Positions 59,989 through 64,000 of a DNA stretch of 64,000 nt are shown here, piece after piece. Numbering within the stretch: position 1 is the stretch's first letter; the number at the start of each line of letters is the position of its first letter. Below the pieces are notes generated by a model. The model did no database searches and was not told the DNA's origin. It worked only from the letters and a program-made list of their open reading frames with translations. The stretch comes from Chachezhania antarctica (GTDB lineage Bacteria; Pseudomonadota; Alphaproteobacteria; Rhodobacterales; Rhodobacteraceae): NCBI RefSeq assembly GCF_003646465.1, contig NZ_QZEX01000005.1, positions 1,123 through 65,122 of the forward strand. The letters are read 5' to 3'. Made by a program: the position numbers and the translations under genes.

Positions 59989-60293
59989 TCGACTGGCTGC
60001 TGTCCGTCTTCAAGGTCACCACCACGGGCGAACTGATCTGGGTCGCCGTGGGGCTGTTCGGGCAACTGATGTTCACCATGCGCTTCCTGCTGCAATGGAT
60101 CGCGTCGGAACGGCAGAAGAAATCGGTGATCCCGGAAGTCTTCTGGTGGTTCTCGATCTCCGGCGGGCTGATCCTGTTCGCCTATGCCTGCTACCGCGCC
60201 GATCCGGTCTTCATCCTGGGGCAGAGCTTTGGCGTCGTGATCTATGCCCGCAACCTGTGGCTGCTGTATGCCGAGAAACGCCAGAACGCCTGA
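59985..60293 (+). CDS. Lipid-A-disaccharide synthase N-terminal (LAB_N) domain protein
   Basis: 102 residues, three hydrophobic segments: ELIWVAVGLFGQLMFTMRFLLQW, VFWWFSISGGLILFAYACY and VFILGQSFGVVIYARNLWLLY. This is the LAB_N domain found alone next to glycosyltransferases, where it may flip or hold a lipid-linked sugar. It sits between a polyprenyl-sugar synthase and a membrane transferase, supporting that view. Confidence 0.85.
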   Translation: MIDWLLSVFKVTTTGELIWVAVGLFGQLMFTMRFLLQWIASERQKKSVIPEVFWWFSISGGLILFAYACYRADPVFILGQSFGVVIYARNLWLLYAEKRQNA

Positions 60294-61746
60294 GAGCGCG
60301 GAAGGCGCCACGCTCCTGACCGCCTGCATCTGGGCGATCCTTGCGCTGACGGCCTACCGGATCGCGCTCCTCCCCTTCGCCACGATCGACCTGTTCGTGG
60401 ACGAGGCACAGTACTGGCTATGGGGGCAGACCCTGGATTGGGGCTATTTCTCGAAACCGCCGCTGATCGGCTGGGTGATCCGGGCGTTCACCGAACTGGG
60501 CGGGTCCGATGCCGCCTTCTGGATTCGCCTGCCGGGGCCGTTGCTGCATTGTGCGACCGCGCTGATCCTTGTCCGCGCCACGCGAGAGATCGCGCCGGCG
60601 GACGCGGCGGGGCTGGTGGGGCTGGCCTATGTCTCCATGCCCATCATCGGGATCGGCACGGTGCTGATGTCGACCGACACGGTGCTGTTGCCCTTCTTTG
60701 CCGCCGCCCTGTGGTGCTGGGCGCGGCTGACCCGCGCGCCGTCGCTGGGCGTGGCCGCGCTTATGGGGCTGTGCCTTGGCCTTGGCATGATGGCCAAGTA
60801 CGCGGCGATGTATTTCTGGATGTGCGCCCTGATCGCCGTGGTGATGGTGCCCGCCGCCCGCATCCGGTGGAAGGACGCGGGCCTGGCCTTCGTGGTCTAC
60901 CTGCTGGTCTTTTCGCCCAACGTGCTGTGGAACCTGACGCACGGGATGACGACCGTTTCGCACACCGGCGACAACATCGCCTGGATCAAGGAAGACGCGG
61001 GCATCACGCTGAACCTGTCCGGCACGATGGATTTCATCGGCGCGCAGTTCCTTGCGATGGGCCCGATCCTGTTCGCGGGGTACCTGTGGGCGCTGGTCCG
61101 CCGCGGGCGGGGCTGGCCCAATGCGTGGCTGGTCTGGATGTCGCTGCCGGTTCTGGCACTGGTCACCGTGCAGGCGCTGCTGTCGCGCGCCTACGGCAAC
61201 TGGGCGCTGGCCGCCTATCCGGCGGCCCTGATGCTGGCGATTCCTGCTCTGCTAGCGGTCGCGCCCCGGCTTCTTTGGGCCGGGCTGGCGCTGAATGCCG
61301 CGCTGGTGCTGGCGCTGCCCGTCGCGGTCACGCAGGCCACCGGTTGGCATATCGGCGACAACCCTCAACCCGTTCTCCGCCGCTACACGGGGCGGGCCAA
61401 CGTGTCGAACCAGATCATCGACGAAGCCCGCCGCCAGAATGTCACCGCCGTGATGGTTCAGGGGCGGGAGGTGCTGGCGGATCTCTACCACACGGCCCGC
61501 GACAGCGACGTCGCCATCTACGCGATCCCGCCCGACGGCACGGCGCACCATTACTACGCCCAGACCTATCCGTACCCTAGGGACCGGCAGGGCGCGTTTC
61601 TCTACGTGACCATGGGCGCGGGCCGGTCGCCCTGCACGACGCCGCTTCGCGCCCCTGTCTCGGAATGGTCCACCGGCCCGGGGGCTTACCGCAGCGCGAC
61701 GATGCAGGCGTATCTGCTGGATGAGAGTTGCTGGCGCGCGCCTTAG
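60268..61746 (+). CDS. ArnT/PMT-like membrane glycosyltransferase (GT39/GT83)
   Basis: About 492 residues from the ATG at 60268, overlapping the LAB_N gene by 26 bases. The catalytic acidic site is TIDLFVDEAQYWLWGQ near 43 with YFSKPPLIGW close behind. About ten membrane segments follow and a C-terminal periplasmic domain. Such enzymes move a sugar from a polyprenyl carrier to lipid A or protein on the periplasmic face. Which sugar is unknown. It closes the three-gene module. Confidence 0.86.
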   Translation: MPRNARTPESAEGATLLTACIWAILALTAYRIALLPFATIDLFVDEAQYWLWGQTLDWGYFSKPPLIGWVIRAFTELGGSDAAFWIRLPGPLLHCATALILVRATREIAPADAAGLVGLAYVSMPIIGIGTVLMSTDTVLLPFFAAALWCWARLTRAPSLGVAALMGLCLGLGMMAKYAAMYFWMCALIAVVMVPAARIRWKDAGLAFVVYLLVFSPNVLWNLTHGMTTVSHTGDNIAWIKEDAGITLNLSGTMDFIGAQFLAMGPILFAGYLWALVRRGRGWPNAWLVWMSLPVLALVTVQALLSRAYGNWALAAYPAALMLAIPALLAVAPRLLWAGLALNAALVLALPVAVTQATGWHIGDNPQPVLRRYTGRANVSNQIIDEARRQNVTAVMVQGREVLADLYHTARDSDVAIYAIPPDGTAHHYYAQTYPYPRDRQGAFLYVTMGAGRSPCTTPLRAPVSEWSTGPGAYRSATMQAYLLDESCWRAP

Positions 61747-61800
61747 GTGCGTGGAGCTCTTGGCGTTACGAGGCGCACGCACGCCAATTCCGCCACGGAG

Positions 61801-62046
61801 CGTGGAGACCACGCACCCTACCAACCGTCTGAACCTTGATCATTGTCGAGGGAACCTTGGCCGGACATCGGCCCATGGAAACCTGCTCCCACGCTTCGGG
61901 CTTGCCGTAGACGGTGCGTGGAGACCACGCACCCTACCAACCCTCTGAACCTTGATCATTGTCGAGGGAACCTTGGCCGGACATCGGTCCATGAAAACCT
62001 GATCCCACGCTTCTGGCTCGCTGTAGGGTGCGTGGTCCCCACGCAC
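61801..62046. repeat. Tandem 116/114-bp repeats bounded by family-2 palindromes
   Basis: Two near-identical units (61801-61916, 61917-62030) each run from CGTGGAGACCACGCACCCTA through TGATCATTGTCGAGGGAACC and GGCCGGACATCGG to CCCACGCTTC and GTAG. A third palindrome (GGTGCGTGGTCCCCACGCACC) closes the array. The units differ at only a few bases. The array lies between the glycosyltransferase and P450 genes, whose 3' ends face it. A decayed half-copy is at 61746-61800. Confidence 0.8.
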
Positions 62047-62066
62047 CTTCCCCGCCCCCAGATCCC

Positions 62067-63284
62067 TCACAGAACCGCCGGCAGCGCCTTGTACCCCCGG
62101 AACCGCATCCGCCCGCCTGGAACGCGGCCCTCGGTCACGCGATAGTCCGGAAACCGCTGCAGGAACCGCGCCACCGCGATCCGGCCTTCCAGCCGCGCCA
62201 GCGTCAGCCCGACACAGACATGCGGCCCGCCCGCAAAGGCCAGGTGCCGGTTCGGATGCCGCCCGATATCGAACCGCTCGGGCCGGTCGAAAACCTCAGG
62301 ATCCCGGTTCGCGGCCCCGATCACCAGATGCAGGTTCGTCCCCCTGGCGATCCGCAAACCGCCGATCTCCACCTCTCCGGTCGTCTCTCGATTGCCCAAT
62401 TGGTTGGGCGAGCGAAACCGCAGCACTTCCTCGATCGCGGGTTTGATCAGGTCCGGCTCCTCCATCAGCCGCGCCCGCTCGCCGGGGTGGTCGTTCAGCA
62501 ACGCCAGCGCACTGCCGATCAGGTTCGTCGTCGTCTCGTGACCCGCGTTCAGGATGAAGATGCAGTTCTGGATCAGCTCGGTCTCGCTCAGCTGCGCATC
62601 TGCCCCTTCGCCATTGATGAGCCGCGTCAGCACATCCGTTTCCGGATCACCCGGAGCCGCCCGCCGCCGTGCCACCAGATCCTCAAGATACGCGCGGAAT
62701 TCCTCCACCGCCCCGTGCCCCGCGGCCAGCTGCGCCGCGCTCAAGGCCGGCTCCAGCGCGCCAAGAATGGCCAGCGACCAGTCTCGCAAAGGCCCGCGCT
62801 CCTCCATCGGCACGTCCAGCAGGTTCCCGATGATCTGGATCGGAATGGTCGAGGCGAAATCCTCGATCAGGTCCACCTGCCCCCTCCCCGCCATCGCGTC
62901 CAGCAGATGATCGACCGTCTCGACCAGCCCCGGCTCCATCCGCGCAATCGCACGGGGGGTCAGCGCCGACGTCATGATCTTGCGCACCCGCGTGTGCAGC
63001 GGCGGGTCGGAAAACACCAGCGACGTGGTGTGATGTTCGTAAAGCGGCGTCCCCGGCCCGAATTTCGGCGCAAAGGCCACCTTCTTGTCCGACGAGAAAA
63101 GGGTAGTATCCCGGTAGATCCGGTCCAGATCCGCATGGCGCGAGAGCAGGATCGACCCGTCGGGCTGGCGCAGCACCGGCGCCTCGGCCAGCAGGCGGTC
63201 GTAAAAGGGAAACGGATCCTCGACAAAGCCCTTCGGCGGCGCGGCCAGATCAAAATCCTGGATGCTCTCGGCCTTCATGTCCAT
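62067..63284 (-). CDS. Cytochrome P450
   Basis: 405 residues, a soluble bacterial P450 without a membrane anchor. Marks are the I-helix NAGHETTTNLIG with the oxygen-activating Thr, the ExxR in EEVLRFRSP, and the heme loop FAGGPHVCVGLTLARLEG with the axial Cys. GGAGG lies seven bases before the ATG at 63284. No ferredoxin or reductase is adjacent. The substrate is unknown. Confidence 0.94.
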   Translation of the reverse strand: MDMKAESIQDFDLAAPPKGFVEDPFPFYDRLLAEAPVLRQPDGSILLSRHADLDRIYRDTTLFSSDKKVAFAPKFGPGTPLYEHHTTSLVFSDPPLHTRVRKIMTSALTPRAIARMEPGLVETVDHLLDAMAGRGQVDLIEDFASTIPIQIIGNLLDVPMEERGPLRDWSLAILGALEPALSAAQLAAGHGAVEEFRAYLEDLVARRRAAPGDPETDVLTRLINGEGADAQLSETELIQNCIFILNAGHETTTNLIGSALALLNDHPGERARLMEEPDLIKPAIEEVLRFRSPNQLGNRETTGEVEIGGLRIARGTNLHLVIGAANRDPEVFDRPERFDIGRHPNRHLAFAGGPHVCVGLTLARLEGRIAVARFLQRFPDYRVTEGRVPGGRMRFRGYKALPAVL

Positions 63285-63398
63285 CACACGCCCTCCCAAA
63301 CGCCGCAGTCGCGCGCAGGGTGGTCGTTTCGGCCATTGGCGTCAATTCAGGGCGTCGAAACAGATGACAGCGTCGCGCGCCACCGGTAGATTTCCTGC

Positions 63399-63731
63399 AT
63401 GAGCACACCGATCTCGTCCATCCGAAACCTTGGTCCGGCCTATGAACAATCCTGCGCCCGCGCCGGCATTCATTCGGCTGAAGAGTTGCACGCGCTGGGA
63501 CCCGACGAAGCCTATGGTCGCCTGCTGGCCACCGGTTCGAAGCCGCATTTCATTGCCTATTACGTACTGGTCATGGGGCTGCAGGGCCGGCCCTGGAACG
63601 ATTGCAAGGGGGACGAGAAAAAGGCGCTCCGCAAACGGTTCGACGCGATCAAGGCCGCGCATCACGATGTCGACCGGTCCGCGTTCGAGGCGGCGCTGGA
63701 CGCCATCGGCGTGATCGAACGGCGCGCATGA
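63399..63731 (+). CDS. TfoX C-terminal-domain protein
   Basis: 110 residues. The TfoX_C helix-hairpin-helix-like domain covers about 4-85: SSIRNLGPAYEQSCARAGIHSAEELHALGPDEAYGRLLATG, then PHFIAYYVLVMGLQGRPWNDC. The N-terminal TfoX domain is absent, as in many alphaproteobacterial members. A link to competence is not established for such short forms. It shares a two-way terminator with ndk. Confidence 0.85.
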   Translation: MSTPISSIRNLGPAYEQSCARAGIHSAEELHALGPDEAYGRLLATGSKPHFIAYYVLVMGLQGRPWNDCKGDEKKALRKRFDAIKAAHHDVDRSAFEAALDAIGVIERRA

Positions 63732-63732
63732 A

Positions 63733-63760
63733 AAAGCCCGGGCGTTGCGGCCCGGGCTTT
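63733..63760. terminator. Bidirectional terminator between the tfoX-like gene and ndk
   Basis: A perfect 11-bp stem AAAGCCCGGGC (63733-63743) / GCCCGGGCTTT (63750-63760), with A run before and T run after, lies between convergent genes. It works in both directions. Confidence 0.85.
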
Positions 63761-63784
63761 CGTATCTTCCGGCGTGGCGTCGGT

Positions 63785-64000
63785 TCAGCCGACGATCTCG
63801 GTGCCGGCGAAGAAATAGGCGATCTCTTCCGCGGCGGTTTCCGGTGCGTCCGACCCGTGGACCGAATTTTCGCCAACGCTTTCGGCGAACTCCGCGCGGA
63901 TGGTGCCCGGTGCGGCTTCCGACGGGTTGGTGGCGCCCATGATCTCGCGGTTCTTCGCGATGGCGCCTTCGCCTTCCAGAACCTGCACGACGACCGGGGC
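63785..64000 (-). CDS. ndk: Nucleoside diphosphate kinase (C-terminal part; 5' end beyond window)
   Basis: The last 71 or so residues of Ndk, open at the window edge. Visible are [38 protein letters not shown], and the active-site His in [12 protein letters not shown], followed by the short C-terminal tail. It transfers the gamma-phosphate among nucleoside triphosphates through the phospho-His. The start lies right of position 64000. Confidence 0.95.
   Translation of the reverse strand, partial: APVVVQVLEGEGAIAKNREIMGATNPSEAAPGTIRAEFAESVGENSVHGSDAPETAAEEIAYFFAGTEIVG

Noticed and set aside
61801-62046. Tandem palindromic repeats as a CRISPR array
   Set aside because: The units are conserved throughout, including the parts between palindromes, so there are no unique spacers, and no cas genes are present.

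Overview
The window is high-GC DNA from an alphaproteobacterium, most likely of the order Rhodobacterales (Roseobacter-type). This rests on gene style: a lon-HU pair, tgt, rlmE, GcvT-type demethylating dehydrogenases, gentisate dioxygenase, an NMT1-type transporter, dense ATGA-coupled operons and GC-rich palindromic intergenic repeats. All assignments come from reading the sequence; no database search was possible.

Layout. Positions 1-3057 hold the end of an integrative element: a Cro-like and an XRE repressor, small unknown genes, an excisionase-like HTH protein and a tyrosine integrase ending beside a tRNA-Val(CAC) gene, the presumed attachment site. Positions 3110-12916 are core genome: HU, Lon, an exported beta-repeat/PRC-barrel protein, Tgt, an NCS2 purine/pyrimidine permease and a protease-like/RimK fusion. 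Positions 12917-14880 are a conspicuously AT-rich island with a two-gene Pycsar anti-phage system (nucleotide cyclase plus transmembrane effector) next to a possible gene remnant. Positions 14995-19754 hold a SufT/PaaD-type Fe-S protein, an enoyl-CoA hydratase, a D-amino-acid-oxidase-like flavoprotein and four small or medium exported proteins.

Positions 19991-29688 form a riboswitch-led operon. Two RNA elements resembling the NMT1 motif (xanthine/urate-sensing riboswitch) precede ten same-strand genes: an iron oxygenase, an NMT1/ThiY-type ABC importer, a cytosine-deaminase-like amidohydrolase, an FAD oxidase, two flavodoxin-like reductases, a second iron oxygenase and a creatininase-family hydrolase. 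The last seven junctions, from the ATPase gene on, are stop/start overlaps or 1-nt gaps. Together they look like an import and degradation pathway for a purine-like N-heterocycle that I cannot match to a described route.

Positions 30028-47893 are mixed metabolic genes: rhodanese, MBL hydrolase, ClC channel, two GcvT-type dimethylglycine/sarcosine dehydrogenase paralogues, an HxlR-regulated FMN reductase, DUF2254, a MobA/MocA-like transferase, GNAT, a two-gene gentisate module, a TauE/SafE permease, a TetR-regulated NAD(P)-binding protein with three palindromic operators, and RlmE. Positions 47929-64000 hold a PHA depolymerase-like esterase with a ribbon-helix-helix regulator, a YihY/AI-2E/AI-2E/histone-deacetylase-like cluster, a K+-channel-like protein, an ABC exporter pair, an AbrB-type permease, a lipid-A-type glycosylation trio, a cytochrome P450, a TfoX C-domain protein and the end of ndk.

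Three families of dispersed palindromic repeats lie between genes. One of them combines a long covarying stem, an inner hairpin and a perfect G-quadruplex motif.
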